From positions 248,001 through 312,000 of the forward strand of contig NZ_JAFREP010000003.1 in the NCBI RefSeq assembly GCF_017377855.1: a DNA stretch of 64,000 bases, given 5' to 3'. The first letter of the stretch is position 1; every line of letters starts with the position of its first letter. The position numbers and the translations under genes were made by a program. Below are positions 17,112 to 25,496 of the stretch, in pieces. The notes beneath the pieces are model-generated. The model made no database searches, was not told the DNA's origin, and worked only from the letters and a program-made list of their open reading frames with translations. Source of the DNA: Acanthopleuribacter pedis (GTDB taxonomy: Bacteria; Acidobacteriota; Holophagae; Acanthopleuribacterales; Acanthopleuribacteraceae).

Positions 17112-17567
17112 ATGGGCAACGCGCAACATCCACCCACCGCTGAATACAGCAGCCGGGTTGAAGACGGTTTTTTTTGGGTTCAGTTCCAGTCGCGCCTGGA
17201 TCTGGTCGACCGTGCCGTTGTCGAGATCTTGGCTTTTTTGAGGGCTTGCGCCTTGCCGGGTTACGACGATTTTGAAATTGAGGTGGTCATTCGCGAAGGG
17301 CTGACCAATTCGGTGGTTCACGGCAACCAAGAGGATTTGGGCAAAAAAGTTGTGTTTGAAGCGCGGGTTCGCGACAACCAACTGACCTTGGTTTTTGAAG
17401 ATCAAGGCGCCGGTTTTGATTGGCGGAAAAAACGTGCGGTTGACAGCGTTGACGCCGAACTTGATTGTGGCCGTGGGATTTTGTTAATGCGTTCCTACGG
17501 CTACGATTTGCGCGGCAACGCACGGGGCAACCGCATTGAACTGGTGCGCGTTTTTTCCGTCGAATAA
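17112..17567 (+). CDS. RsbW-like serine kinase / anti-sigma ATPase
   Basis: 151 residues, ATG 17112 immediately after the phosphatase stop. One HATPase_c domain: N box IREGLTNSVVHGN, G1 box EDQGAGFDW, G2-like CGRGILLMRS. It fits the RsbW/SpoIIAB-like family, which binds a sigma factor or phosphorylates a STAS protein. With the STAS gene at the operon start and the PP2C phosphatase upstream, it completes a partner switch. Last gene of the operon, followed by a terminator. Confidence 0.9.
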   Translation: MGNAQHPPTAEYSSRVEDGFFWVQFQSRLDLVDRAVVEILAFLRACALPGYDDFEIEVVIREGLTNSVVHGNQEDLGKKVVFEARVRDNQLTLVFEDQGAGFDWRKKRAVDSVDAELDCGRGILLMRSYGYDLRGNARGNRIELVRVFSVE

Positions 17568-17590
17568 CCGATTAGCAGGCAGCAAAAGGA

Positions 17591-17616
17591 AAAGCCGCGA
17601 CCCTGTCGCGGTTTTT
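17591..17616 (+). terminator. Rho-independent terminator of the chemosensory/partner-switch operon
   Basis: Stem CCGCGAC (17595-17601) / GTCGCGG (17605-17611) with a CCT loop, extended by A-T pairs, then TTTTT. Lies 24 nt after the kinase stop and just before family A copy 2. Confidence 0.85.
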
Positions 17617-17628
17617 CCGGGTCGGCCT

Positions 17629-17907
17629 TAGCCCGCAATTCTCACAAGGATTCGTCACGAGAAGCAGAAAGCCTTGTGAGTACGAAGGTTACGACCGAGA
17701 GACGGCACAGGGGCCGACCTTTCGCGGGGCCGACCTATCGCGGTCCGACCTATCGGGGTCCGACCTATCGGGGTCCGATAGGTCGGCGTAGCAGCTGAGG
17801 CGAAGGCGGCTCGACAGAGTAATGCGGCCGGCCGCCCCGCGGAAGGCAAACCCTCGTAATCGCATGGGTTGCCCCGTAGCAGAATTTCTTGTGAGAAGTG
17901 CGGGTTA
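17629..17907. repeat. Family A repeat, copy 2
   Basis: Left end TAGCCCGCAATTCTCACAAGG; right end CTTGTGAGAAGTGCGGGTTA (imperfect inverse). The core has five 15-16-bp units (GGTCCGACCTATCGG type, about 17703-17785). In places these read ADLSR, SDLSG, SDLSG, like pentapeptide repeats, but the 16-bp units break the frame. Starts 12 nt after the operon terminator. Confidence 0.85.
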
Positions 17908-17920
17908 GGTCGGGAAGGCG

Positions 17921-19606
17921 TTACAGACCCAGAACCTCGCGCCCTTGTTTGAAGTAAATATCCCGTGGGATACCCGCATCGGCCAGACGTTTCAGATCGT
18001 CTTGCAGGCTTTTCGGCATGGCGCCTTTCTCTTTGAACCAGGTGTGAACCGCCGCGTAGTCGCCGTCGCCTTGGAGCTTGAGGATCTTGGCGCTGAGGGC
18101 CTGAACCGTCTCCGGCATCTTGTCGAAATCGACGCGCCAGGTGCCTTTTTCCCCATCGCGTACAATTGCACCGCTGTCGACAAACGCTTGGAAACGGAGC
18201 ATGTTGGCCTGACCGTGGGCGCTGGCCGCGCCGAAACGGACGGAGCGGAAGATCCCCGCGACGAAGGTGACATAGAAATCTTTGATGTCGCCTTCCAAGG
18301 CACCTTTTTTGAGCAATTCGCCGATCATGTACAAGCCGAGAATGTCGGCTTTGCCTTCTTCAATCGGCGAGCTTTTCTCTTTGAGGGCCTTTTTGACCAG
18401 GCCTTTGCCGTTGATCGTGTTTTTGATGCCGAGTCCGTGCGCCACCTCGTGGAACATGGTGTTGGCGAAGAAGGCGTCAAAGGTGATGTGCTTGCGCTGA
18501 GCCTCGTCAATCAAGATATCGCTGAGGGGCACCAAAATTTTGTCGAACTTGGCGCGCATTGCATTTTTCAGTTGCAGACGGCGGGTGCCCTTGGCCAACT
18601 GAACCTTTTCATCGTTGGGCAGGTTGATGGCGATGGTTTTGGAGCCGGCGTTGCAATCGCCCGCGTAGTAAATGACGTCGTAGGCGTTGAGGTCGGAGTC
18701 GGTGCCGGGTGTTTCTTTTTTGTAGGCGGCTTCAACCGGAAGGCCGGCTTGCAGTTCGGGCAACATGGCCGCGTACTTTTCCAAGCGTTTGCTCCAGGCC
18801 GTGTCTTTGATCAGCACGTAGGCTTCAAACGCGGTTTTGTAGTTGGCGATTTTGTCCTCGTAGTGTTCGATGGGACCGACCACAAAATCCACGGCGTTGG
18901 TTTTCATGTCCATCCAAGCCATATCAGATTCAAAATACTTGCTGGTGCGCAAGGCTTTGGCGCGTTGGATCAGGTAGTTTTTGAAACCCGCGTCCTCGGC
19001 GAGTGCCGCCGCTTCTTCCAGTTTCTTCGCCGCCAGGGCGATGTCTTCCTTGAAGTATTCGTGGTAGGGAACGGCTTTGAGTTTGCCGTTTTCATCGCGG
19101 ATGACCATGGTGTACTGATCGCGAACCGCGGGGTCGGCCGCTTCCAACGCTTCTTTGGTCATATCCTTGGGGTAAAATTCGGCGCCGTCCGCCTTTTTAC
19201 CGTAGCCCTTGATAAAGGACGTGTTGTTTTCAAGGCGGTCCCAAGGGCCGTAGTTGATTTTGGCAAACAGTTTGGTGGCCGGGTCGTCGATTTTGGCCAT
19301 CAGCGCCGCCTGGTCGCCGTAGGATTGGCGCCAGAACAAACGGTCCATGATTTCCGAGATTTCAATCAGGATGCCGATCATCTTGCGCTGGTTGTCACTG
19401 AGGTGGCTTAGGTCGGTTTGCAAGGTGACTTGGGTGTACATGTTTTTGCGCTCCTCGCTTAAGCCGGACGTGGCCTTTGATTTGGCTGAGGCCGTCGGCG
19501 CTTCGGCGTTGGTCGAGGCCATGCCGGGGATGAGACTAAAAGCTACGAAGAAAAGCAGGGCCGGGCGCAACAGCATTGACCGGCTGAAAGAAAAGAATGA
19601 GTTCAC
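17921..19606 (-). CDS. Secreted M49-like (dipeptidyl-peptidase III-like) metallopeptidase
   Basis: 561 residues. I chose GTG 19606, with AGAGGAG 6-7 nt upstream; the in-frame TTG at 19696 has no site. N-terminal signal peptide (MLLRPALLFFVAFSLIPGMAS), then a long alpha-rich domain. Zinc motif HEVAHGLG (H386, E387, H390) and a second-ligand motif EEGKADILGLY about 30-40 residues later match the M49/Nudix-associated peptidase pattern. Classic DPP III has a six-residue HExxxH motif, so the canonical five-residue form here is notable. Likely cleaves peptides in the periplasm or outside the cell. Only 14 nt separate its stop from family A copy 2. Confidence 0.75.
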   Translation of the reverse strand: MNSFFSFSRSMLLRPALLFFVAFSLIPGMASTNAEAPTASAKSKATSGLSEERKNMYTQVTLQTDLSHLSDNQRKMIGILIEISEIMDRLFWRQSYGDQAALMAKIDDPATKLFAKINYGPWDRLENNTSFIKGYGKKADGAEFYPKDMTKEALEAADPAVRDQYTMVIRDENGKLKAVPYHEYFKEDIALAAKKLEEAAALAEDAGFKNYLIQRAKALRTSKYFESDMAWMDMKTNAVDFVVGPIEHYEDKIANYKTAFEAYVLIKDTAWSKRLEKYAAMLPELQAGLPVEAAYKKETPGTDSDLNAYDVIYYAGDCNAGSKTIAINLPNDEKVQLAKGTRRLQLKNAMRAKFDKILVPLSDILIDEAQRKHITFDAFFANTMFHEVAHGLGIKNTINGKGLVKKALKEKSSPIEEGKADILGLYMIGELLKKGALEGDIKDFYVTFVAGIFRSVRFGAASAHGQANMLRFQAFVDSGAIVRDGEKGTWRVDFDKMPETVQALSAKILKLQGDGDYAAVHTWFKEKGAMPKSLQDDLKRLADAGIPRDIYFKQGREVLGL

Positions 19607-19944
19607 GTGAAAGCTCCTCTGAGAACGTACCTTATCAATGCAGGCATTCGGGTTCCGCTTGTTCTCGTTGAACAAGGTGCGGTGCCCGCGCAACAAGGAA
19701 GGTGGAATTAAGTAACATCCTGTACCCCCGCATGGGGATGCAGCCGTGCGGTGGTCAGGGAAACGGCGGGGCGAAGAATACGAACCGGGCCGCGCATCGG
19801 CGGGATCGGCGTCGAAAGGGATTTGCCGAAAAACAGCAAACCCGCGTTTTGCGCCGGGTAACCGTGAGAAATTCGGCCCATTATGGCGTATTTTGGGTGA
19901 ATGACCAATGATTTTGGTTTTGAGGGACGGCCGCCGGGTTTCTG

Positions 19945-20115
19945 ACCTAAGAAGCGCTGAAGCGAGGGGTTTTTGCTAAAGATCTGGAGCCAAATGGTTT
20001 GAGATAGCGGGCCGGGGTCGCGCACCACCGCTCCCCTTGGCCTTGTGCATTTTTACAGGCCGTTGCAGCCCAGGGGATTAGCTAAAATCACCGCGAGTTA
20101 TCGCGTTTCTTAGGT
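19945..20115. repeat. Family B repeat, copy 1
   Basis: Runs from ACCTAAGAAGCGCTGAAGCG to TCGCGTTTCTTAGGT. Long imperfect inverted ends: the left GCTAAAGATCTGG pairs with the right CCAGGGGATTAGCT region. The centre has the shared block TACAGGCCGTTGCAGCCC. Lies between the M49 gene (5' side) and tRNA-Sec. No target duplication is visible. Confidence 0.85.
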
Positions 20116-20201
20116 CTGAGGAGGGGATGAGGTTTGCCAAAAGTCCGCGCGGCGGCCGGCACCGCTTGCCTTAAGCGGCGCTGCTCGCTAAGCTTGGCGG
20201 T

Positions 20202-20299
20202 GGAAGTGGGGGGCGGCTGGTGCCGTTCGCGGTCTTCAAAACCGTTGGTCCCACGGGTTTCCCTGGGACGGTGGGTTCGATTCCTGCGCACTTCCGCCA
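20202..20299 (+). tRNA. selC: tRNA-Sec (selenocysteine), anticodon TCA
   Basis: 98 nt with encoded CCA. The acceptor stem is GGAAGTG/CACTTCC, 7 firm pairs (the eighth is G-G). The D arm is CGGC-TGGT-GCCG. The anticodon arm is GCGGT-CTTCAAA-ACCGT, with TCA at 20236-20238. The long variable arm is GTCCCA/TGGGAC, and the T arm is GTGGG-TTCGATT-CCTGC. The GGAAG start, CTTCAAA loop and long variable arm match bacterial selC. It reads UGA for selenocysteine; no selA, selB or obvious selenoprotein lies in the window. Confidence 0.9.
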
Positions 20300-20379
20300 G
20301 AGTCGTTAAACCTTTTGAATTTTGGATGGGTTCCCCGCCGGGGAACACCCGGGTTTCGGCCGAACAGATGAGGTTTCTT

Positions 20380-20541
20380 ATGTCGTTACGGGTATGGGTT
20401 CGGCGTTGTGTGTTGCTGATCGCCGTTGCCGCGCTGTTCACGGCCTGCGGCAAAAAAGGGCCGCCGCGCCCGAAACAAACGCGGGGTGCCGAGGTTGTTG
20501 GGATCACCATAGGGCAAGGTCATGTTGGCTTCCCCGTGTAG
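20380..20541 (+). CDS. Small LptM-like lipoprotein
   Basis: 53 residues; ATG 20380 chosen with GAGG about 7 nt upstream (ATG 20368 also in frame). Basic start, hydrophobic core and lipobox LFTAC followed by GKKGPPRPK, matching the short LptM/YifL-type lipoproteins (CGxKGP). In enterics LptM helps fold the LPS translocon LptD; that role here is inferred from the motif only. Its end overlaps the RibD-like gene by 20 nt. Too short for many annotation pipelines. Confidence 0.7.
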   Translation: MSLRVWVRRCVLLIAVAALFTACGKKGPPRPKQTRGAEVVGITIGQGHVGFPV

Positions 20542-21211
20542 GGTGTTTTTGTGCTTGGCGGCGTCTATGGACGGCCGCATCGCCGACGCCGCCGAGGGCG
20601 CGCCCAATTTTACCTCGCGGTATGATCGCGAAAAATTGTTTCGCCTGCGGGCTGAGGCCGATGTGCTGATGGTGGGCGCCAACACGGTACGCCACGAATT
20701 GCTGCCGCCTCTGGTTCGCAACGCGGATTTGGCCGAACTTCGCCGCGCCGCCGGAAAGCCGCCTCATCCAGCGGTGGTCATCGTCTCGCGGTCGCTTGAT
20801 CTGCCATGGCGGGCAGGTTACTTTACGCGAGCCAAGCAACCCATTTTTGTGTTGACCACCGAGGCGCCCGCGTCGGTCCGCCAAAGCGCCGCCGACGTGG
20901 GGGTGACCGTGCTTGAGGCCGGTGATCAGGACCTGTTCCAATTCGGTTTTAACCAACTCCACGCGCGCGGTTTTGGCCAAGTTTTGGCCGAGGGTGGCGG
21001 AACCTTGGTACACGCGTTGTTGGCGCGCGATCTTGTGGATCGTTTTTATCTGACCCTGGCCCCGGTGGCGCTTGGCGGTCGGGATGCCCCGCTTTTGGTG
21101 AACGGTCCCTCGCTAAAGCCGCCGGTTTCCTTTCTCCTGCATCATTGTGAGCAAGTCGATTCCGAACTCCATTTGGAATACCGCCGCTCAGGCGAGGCGT
21201 CGCCGGCTTAA
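20522..21211 (+). CDS. RibD C-terminal domain / dihydrofolate-reductase-like reductase
   Basis: 229 residues. ATG 20522 lies just after AAGGT; the ribosome-binding site is weak, and translation is probably coupled to the overlapping lipoprotein gene. One RibD_C domain: LAASMDGRIADA start, VLMVGANTVRHE, and nucleotide-binding AEGGGTLVHALL. The family uses NAD(P)H to reduce the ribosylaminouracil intermediate in riboflavin synthesis, or similar substrates. There is no deaminase domain and no rib genes nearby, so a non-riboflavin role is possible. Confidence 0.82.
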   Translation: MLASPCRVFLCLAASMDGRIADAAEGAPNFTSRYDREKLFRLRAEADVLMVGANTVRHELLPPLVRNADLAELRRAAGKPPHPAVVIVSRSLDLPWRAGYFTRAKQPIFVLTTEAPASVRQSAADVGVTVLEAGDQDLFQFGFNQLHARGFGQVLAEGGGTLVHALLARDLVDRFYLTLAPVALGGRDAPLLVNGPSLKPPVSFLLHHCEQVDSELHLEYRRSGEASPA

Positions 21212-21277
21212 TCGTAGTTCGCGATGATGCCCAGGCGCGGCTTTTCGCTCTTTCCTCGCGGCTTCGCGAGAAATGAG

Positions 21278-21961
21278 CTAAAGGCCGGCTCCGTTTGCGG
21301 TTGGCTGCGAAATACGTCGTCGGCGCATGCGCCATCGATGCTGAAGACCCCAGATGGAAACCAAGCCGCCCAAAAACAACGGGAACAGGATGCCGGGGGC
21401 GGTTAGGGTTTTTGCCAGAACCGCGCGCTGCCGTGCGGCGACGGCGGGGGTAACTTTGCCCGATTCTTGGTCGACCCATCGCACCAGATCGGCCCGTTGG
21501 ATGTTGCGGCCCGGACAGGCGGTTGCACTGCAATCCCGGTGCAACAGGATCTTCGCGGATGGGACGCCGTAGCGTTCACTGAGCAGTTTCAGGGCATGGG
21601 CCAAGTGCGCGCGGGTTGCAGGGGAGGGGGGCTGTTGCTCGTAATTCCCCACGACCGCAAGGTGCAATCCCAGCACATTGTGCCGTTTACTTCGGGTTGC
21701 CACCGAATGGGTGCCCAACCAATAACGCAGGCTGGGCTCTAGGTCACCGGCCGGCACCGCCGTGCTGCCGTTGCTCAAAATCAAGTGGTAACCGGCGTCA
21801 AACCAGCCCCGCGCCCAATGGCCGCGCCGAACGCTGTGAAGGTTGCCCGTATCCGATGCGGTGTGGTGAACCACCAAGTATTGGTAACGGATACGGGGGA
21901 AAAGCATTGCAGTGGTCGCGGCCAGCAGGACACACAAACCCAATCGAACAAACAATTTCAT
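21278..21961 (-). CDS. N-acetylmuramoyl-L-alanine amidase (Amidase_2/PGRP fold)
   Basis: 227 residues; ATG 21961 with AAGG about 8 nt upstream. Signal/anchor helix at the N-terminus (FVRLGLCVLLAATTAML), then the amidase domain with zinc ligands in YLVVHHTASD and HRDCSATACPG. A hydrophobic helix near the C-terminus (ILFPLFLGGLVSIWGL) followed by a basic tail gives a second membrane anchor. Cleaves the lactyl-amide bond of peptidoglycan stem peptides, probably in the periplasm. Convergent with the RibD-like gene. Confidence 0.88.
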   Translation of the reverse strand: MKLFVRLGLCVLLAATTAMLFPRIRYQYLVVHHTASDTGNLHSVRRGHWARGWFDAGYHLILSNGSTAVPAGDLEPSLRYWLGTHSVATRSKRHNVLGLHLAVVGNYEQQPPSPATRAHLAHALKLLSERYGVPSAKILLHRDCSATACPGRNIQRADLVRWVDQESGKVTPAVAARQRAVLAKTLTAPGILFPLFLGGLVSIWGLQHRWRMRRRRISQPTANGAGL

Positions 21962-22179
21962 AAGCAGCCTTGAATCGGTGGTGCACCGTTTTTGAGCGCG
22001 AAACCCACTTGGGTCGCCGCGTCGGTCCTAATCCCATAAAGCGCAAGTCGTCGAGAAAAGCGATCAAGTAAAGCTCGGGGATGTGGGTCCGCTATGGCAA
22101 ATTACAACGCCGCGCCAGATCAGAACAGCGCGGGAGCGCCCTGGGAAAGATTGGGTTTCAGGACTAAAACAGGGCGCCA

Positions 22180-24426
22180 TTAGCCAATTTCAGAATTTAC
22201 CCGCGCTAGCCATTTATCAACGATTTCCGCCTCGGGCAAGGGTTTGCTGAAGTAGTAACCCTGAATTTCATCGCATCCCAAGGTTTTGAGGTAATCCAAC
22301 TGGGTTTGCGTTTCGACACCCTCGGCGATAACCTTGAGGCCGAGGGCGTGACCCATTTCAATGACCGCCTTGGCGATGGCGGAATCCTCCGGTTCTTCCG
22401 CCACATGGTCCACAAAGGATTTGTCGATTTTGAGTTTGTCCAAATGGAAGCGTTTCAGGTAGGACAGCGAGGAATAACCGGTCCCGAAATCGTCCAGGGC
22501 GACCATCAACCCCATGGCGCGTAAGTCCGCCAGTTTACGGACGGTGGTTTCTACATCGCCCATGGCGATACTTTCCGTGATTTCCAATTCAATGCGGAAA
22601 TCGCCCAGCGCCACCTCGGCCAGACTTTCCGCCATAAAGGCGACCAAATCGTCTTGGGCAAATTGGCGGGCCGAGAGATTGACGGCCACCACGATCGGCG
22701 TCAGCCCGCGGCGATGCCAGTCCTGAACCGTGCGCAAGACGCTGCGAATGGACCATTTACCGATTTGAACCATCAGCCCGGTTTCCTCGGCGAGGGGAAT
22801 GAATTCGCCGGGGCTGATAAAACCCATCTCGGGATGGATCCAGCGCATGAGGGACTCCGCGCCGATGATTTCGCCGCTGTGGATGTCGATTTGGGGTTGG
22901 TAATGCAGGCAGACCTGGTCGGTGTTGAGCGCCTTGCGCAGTTCGTTCTCAAGCGCCAGTAACCGGGCGCTCGCCGGCACCAGTTGTTTGCTGAAGAAGG
23001 TGAACCCGCCGCCACCGCCCGTTTTGGTGGCGGATAATGCTTTTTCGGCACAGGCGGTCAGTTCGTCGGGTACCTGGGCGTCGTCGGGAAACAGCGCGAT
23101 GCCGACGCTGAGGGAGACATGGATGTCCAAATCGCCGACGGTTTGCGGTTGGCCGACGGCTTGGATCAGGCGTTCGGCGGTGCGGGCGGCTTCCTGGACA
23201 GAGTGAAGCTTGCTGAGGAGCACCGCGAATTCGTCTCCGTCGATTCTGGCCACGGTGTCGGTTCGTTTGAGCGCACCCTCAAGCCGGGTGCCGACCTCGC
23301 GCAGGATGGTGTCGCCCTGAGCGATGCCGAGGTTGTCGTTTAGGTGTTTGAAGCGGTCAATGTCCAAGACGAGCACCGCGAGTTGGTGGTCGTTTTGGAG
23401 GGCACGCATTTGGCCGGCGGCGAGGCGTTCGGCGAAGAGATGGCGGTTGGCGAGACCGGTCAGGCTGTCGTGGGTTTTTTGGTAGGCCAGCTCGCGTTGG
23501 GTTTGGAGCTTGAGTTCGTGCTGGGCCTGTTCCAACTCGCGGGTTCGCTGTTTGACTTTGACCTCAAGTGCTTCGTTAAAAGAGCGTAACTGGGCGATTT
23601 GCGTTTGGATGCGGTGCCGCATTTTGACCAGCGCCTTGGCCAATTGATCGACCTCGCGCCAGGGGCTGGGACCGCAAAAAAAAGCGGCTTCTTGTTCGGG
23701 ATCGGTAAGCGCCGTGGCGGCAAGGGTGCTGATTGGGTTGGCGACGGTGTGGGTCAAGTACCAGATAACGGCCATGCCGAGCGGAATGAAAATAGCGAAT
23801 AAACCCAATAACGGCAATATGTAAGCTGAGAGGGCGGCCAGGTAGGCGGCGTTGTTGCCGTCGACCCGGTAGTCGGCCTCAATGAGGCCGACAATGTGAT
23901 TTTGGCGGTCGCGGATGGGGGCGATGGCGGAAAGCCAAGAGCCGTGATCGTCCGTATAAACTCCGGTTTTTTGGGGTTCGCCGGTTGCCAAGGCCTTTTG
24001 AAATATGGGCTGGTTTCGTTCGGGAATTTGGTAGACCGCACCGACAAAAGGGTCGGGATGGAGCATGACGGCAAATTGGATTTGGCCGGGATGTTCCTGA
24101 TCGGGCAGGTGAAAGGTGTACAGGTGGTCAAATTCAAGCCCATTAATCTGTTGTACCTGGCTCAAGTAACCGCGGATTTCGCGCCATGCCGGATTGTCGG
24201 CATCCTCATTGGAGCGGAACTTTTGGTGGGCCTCGCCGTCGATTTTCAAGCTGGCCGTGGTCACGATGCGTTTGAGTTCCGAACCCAGGCGTTGAATTGA
24301 AAGTTGTCGCATGAAGTACAAGGATATACTGAGTAAAACCAGCGAGATAAGGATCATCGCAAAGGTGAATTTCAACGCCATAAGGAGGGCCATGCTCAGA
24401 CGCGGTGGGCGATTAATGGGTTTCAT
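22180..24426 (-). CDS. Membrane GGDEF-EAL cyclic-di-GMP protein
   Basis: 748 residues; ATG 24426 with AAAGG about 8 nt upstream. Two transmembrane helices flank a periplasmic sensor domain (about 45-205; LYFMRQL... and LPLLGLFAIFIPLG), then a HAMP-like and coiled segment, GGDEF (about 315-475) and EAL (about 490-745). The GGDEF site reads IDGDEF, so the first Gly is Asp and cyclase activity is uncertain. The EAL site reads AESLMRW with the catalytic Glu kept, and DDFGTGYSS, KIDKSFV and IAEGVET are intact, favouring a phosphodiesterase. Divergent from the GT25 gene. Confidence 0.9.
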   Translation of the reverse strand: MKPINRPPRLSMALLMALKFTFAMILISLVLLSISLYFMRQLSIQRLGSELKRIVTTASLKIDGEAHQKFRSNEDADNPAWREIRGYLSQVQQINGLEFDHLYTFHLPDQEHPGQIQFAVMLHPDPFVGAVYQIPERNQPIFQKALATGEPQKTGVYTDDHGSWLSAIAPIRDRQNHIVGLIEADYRVDGNNAAYLAALSAYILPLLGLFAIFIPLGMAVIWYLTHTVANPISTLAATALTDPEQEAAFFCGPSPWREVDQLAKALVKMRHRIQTQIAQLRSFNEALEVKVKQRTRELEQAQHELKLQTQRELAYQKTHDSLTGLANRHLFAERLAAGQMRALQNDHQLAVLVLDIDRFKHLNDNLGIAQGDTILREVGTRLEGALKRTDTVARIDGDEFAVLLSKLHSVQEAARTAERLIQAVGQPQTVGDLDIHVSLSVGIALFPDDAQVPDELTACAEKALSATKTGGGGGFTFFSKQLVPASARLLALENELRKALNTDQVCLHYQPQIDIHSGEIIGAESLMRWIHPEMGFISPGEFIPLAEETGLMVQIGKWSIRSVLRTVQDWHRRGLTPIVVAVNLSARQFAQDDLVAFMAESLAEVALGDFRIELEITESIAMGDVETTVRKLADLRAMGLMVALDDFGTGYSSLSYLKRFHLDKLKIDKSFVDHVAEEPEDSAIAKAVIEMGHALGLKVIAEGVETQTQLDYLKTLGCDEIQGYYFSKPLPEAEIVDKWLARVNSEIG

Positions 24427-24705
24427 ACAGCTGCCTTTGGGGCGACGGGCACCGGCAAGGAACGTGTGCCGGGAGGTCTCAGCGTCGATGGTGCATGTTG
24501 ATAAAGGGGTTTGGTTTCTTTATCGCACGATAAGCCGGGACTTTGAAGCAAAAACGACATCTTGGGTTTGTTTGCTTCAACACTGAGAATGTGATGTTCA
24601 TTCCCGATTTATGGGAAAACGGAAAAGTGGGCCGGCCCGTGGCTGACTCGGTCGCGCGTTTTTCGAACGCGTTTTCAAAACGCGGGTTTGTGGCGTCACG
24701 CATTG

Positions 24706-24880
24706 AACCTAAGAAGCGCTGAAGCGAGGGATTTTGGCTAAAGATCTGGAGAGAAATGGTTTGAAAAAAGCGGACCGGGGTCGCGCACGACGCGTACCCG
24801 TTGGCCCTGAGCATTTTTACAGGCCGTTGCAGCCCAGAGGTTTAACCAAAATCGCCGCGAGTTATCGCGTTTCTTAGGTT
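24706..24880. repeat. Family B repeat, copy 2
   Basis: AACCTAAGAAGCGCTGAAGC ... CGCGTTTCTTAGGTT. Same orientation and centre block as copy 1 (TACAGGCCGTTGCAGCCC). Imperfect inverted ends of about 45 bp. Lies upstream of the GGDEF/EAL gene. Confidence 0.85.
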
Positions 24881-25496
24881 AAAGCGTCATCAATTCTGCG
24901 CTTCATTTTTCCGTGAGATCGTGTAAGCTAACTCTGACAAAAAGTGCTGTTCTGTATCTTACAACGGACGCGTATGTCGCCGGCCCCCGGTTACACCTTC
25001 CTCGTTTGAGCCAATGCTCATCGGGAAGGCCGATTCTTCGGACATTGGGGCGCTCGCTTCAATCGGATTGCATCCAAACTCTATCCATTTCTGGTCGTGT
25101 TTTTGAACGACCGCAATCCGGGTTTTATCGATTTCAATAGGAGAGTTGTCTCGGTATAAAGGATCAACTTGATCCACACCTAACATGTTCGACAAGGATC
25201 GCCCTTCACGGCGTGTCGTCATAGCCCGCATTTAGGCTTCGGAGCAGAATCCCTTGTGAGAAATGCGGACGAGTCGGTGTGTGTCTCGCCTTCTGCCCGT
25301 TCACAGGGGCGGCGAATCGGCGGGACCCATCCAATCTCACGTTCTTGGACACAAGCAAAGGCCGCCTGTCCCCACCGTAACCTTATTTACGGGAAGACCG
25401 CGCCGGGGTTTGCAAAAATGTTGTTTTTTTCGTGGTTTTACACCGGTCGAGCATGTGCGCGGTTGGGTCTCGTCCCGAGGCACACAAGGGTGGAAG
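24881..25496. other. Intergenic region upstream of GT25
   Basis: About 615 bp. A minus-strand frame (24959-25231; from Met at 25186, MLGVDQVDPLYRDNSP...) has protein-like composition but no ribosome-binding site and overlaps a family A remnant; it may be a decayed gene. Otherwise nothing recognisable. Confidence 0.35.
25222..25269. repeat. Family A remnant (internal deletion)
   Basis: TAGCCCGCATTTAGGCTTCGG then GCAGAATCCCTTGTGAGAAATGCGG. Both family A ends, joined with the whole core lost. Size is about 48 bp versus 180-315 bp for full copies. Confidence 0.6.

Noticed and set aside
17945..19411. 488-codon plus-strand frame
   Set aside because: It is antisense to the M49-like gene, which has a signal peptide, zinc motif and ribosome-binding site; the plus-strand frame has no domain and is a GC-driven shadow.
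20202..20299. tRNA-Ser or tRNA-Leu instead of tRNA-Sec
   Set aside because: The long variable arm alone would fit these, but the TCA anticodon, GGAAG acceptor and CTTCAAA loop fit only selenocysteine.
20134..20379. Long upstream extension of the small lipoprotein
   Set aside because: It runs through the tRNA-Sec gene; the lipoprotein start with GAGG at 20380 explains the signal peptide.
24959..25231. 90-codon minus-strand gene
   Set aside because: Starts inside the family A remnant with no ribosome-binding site; kept only as a note on the intergenic region.
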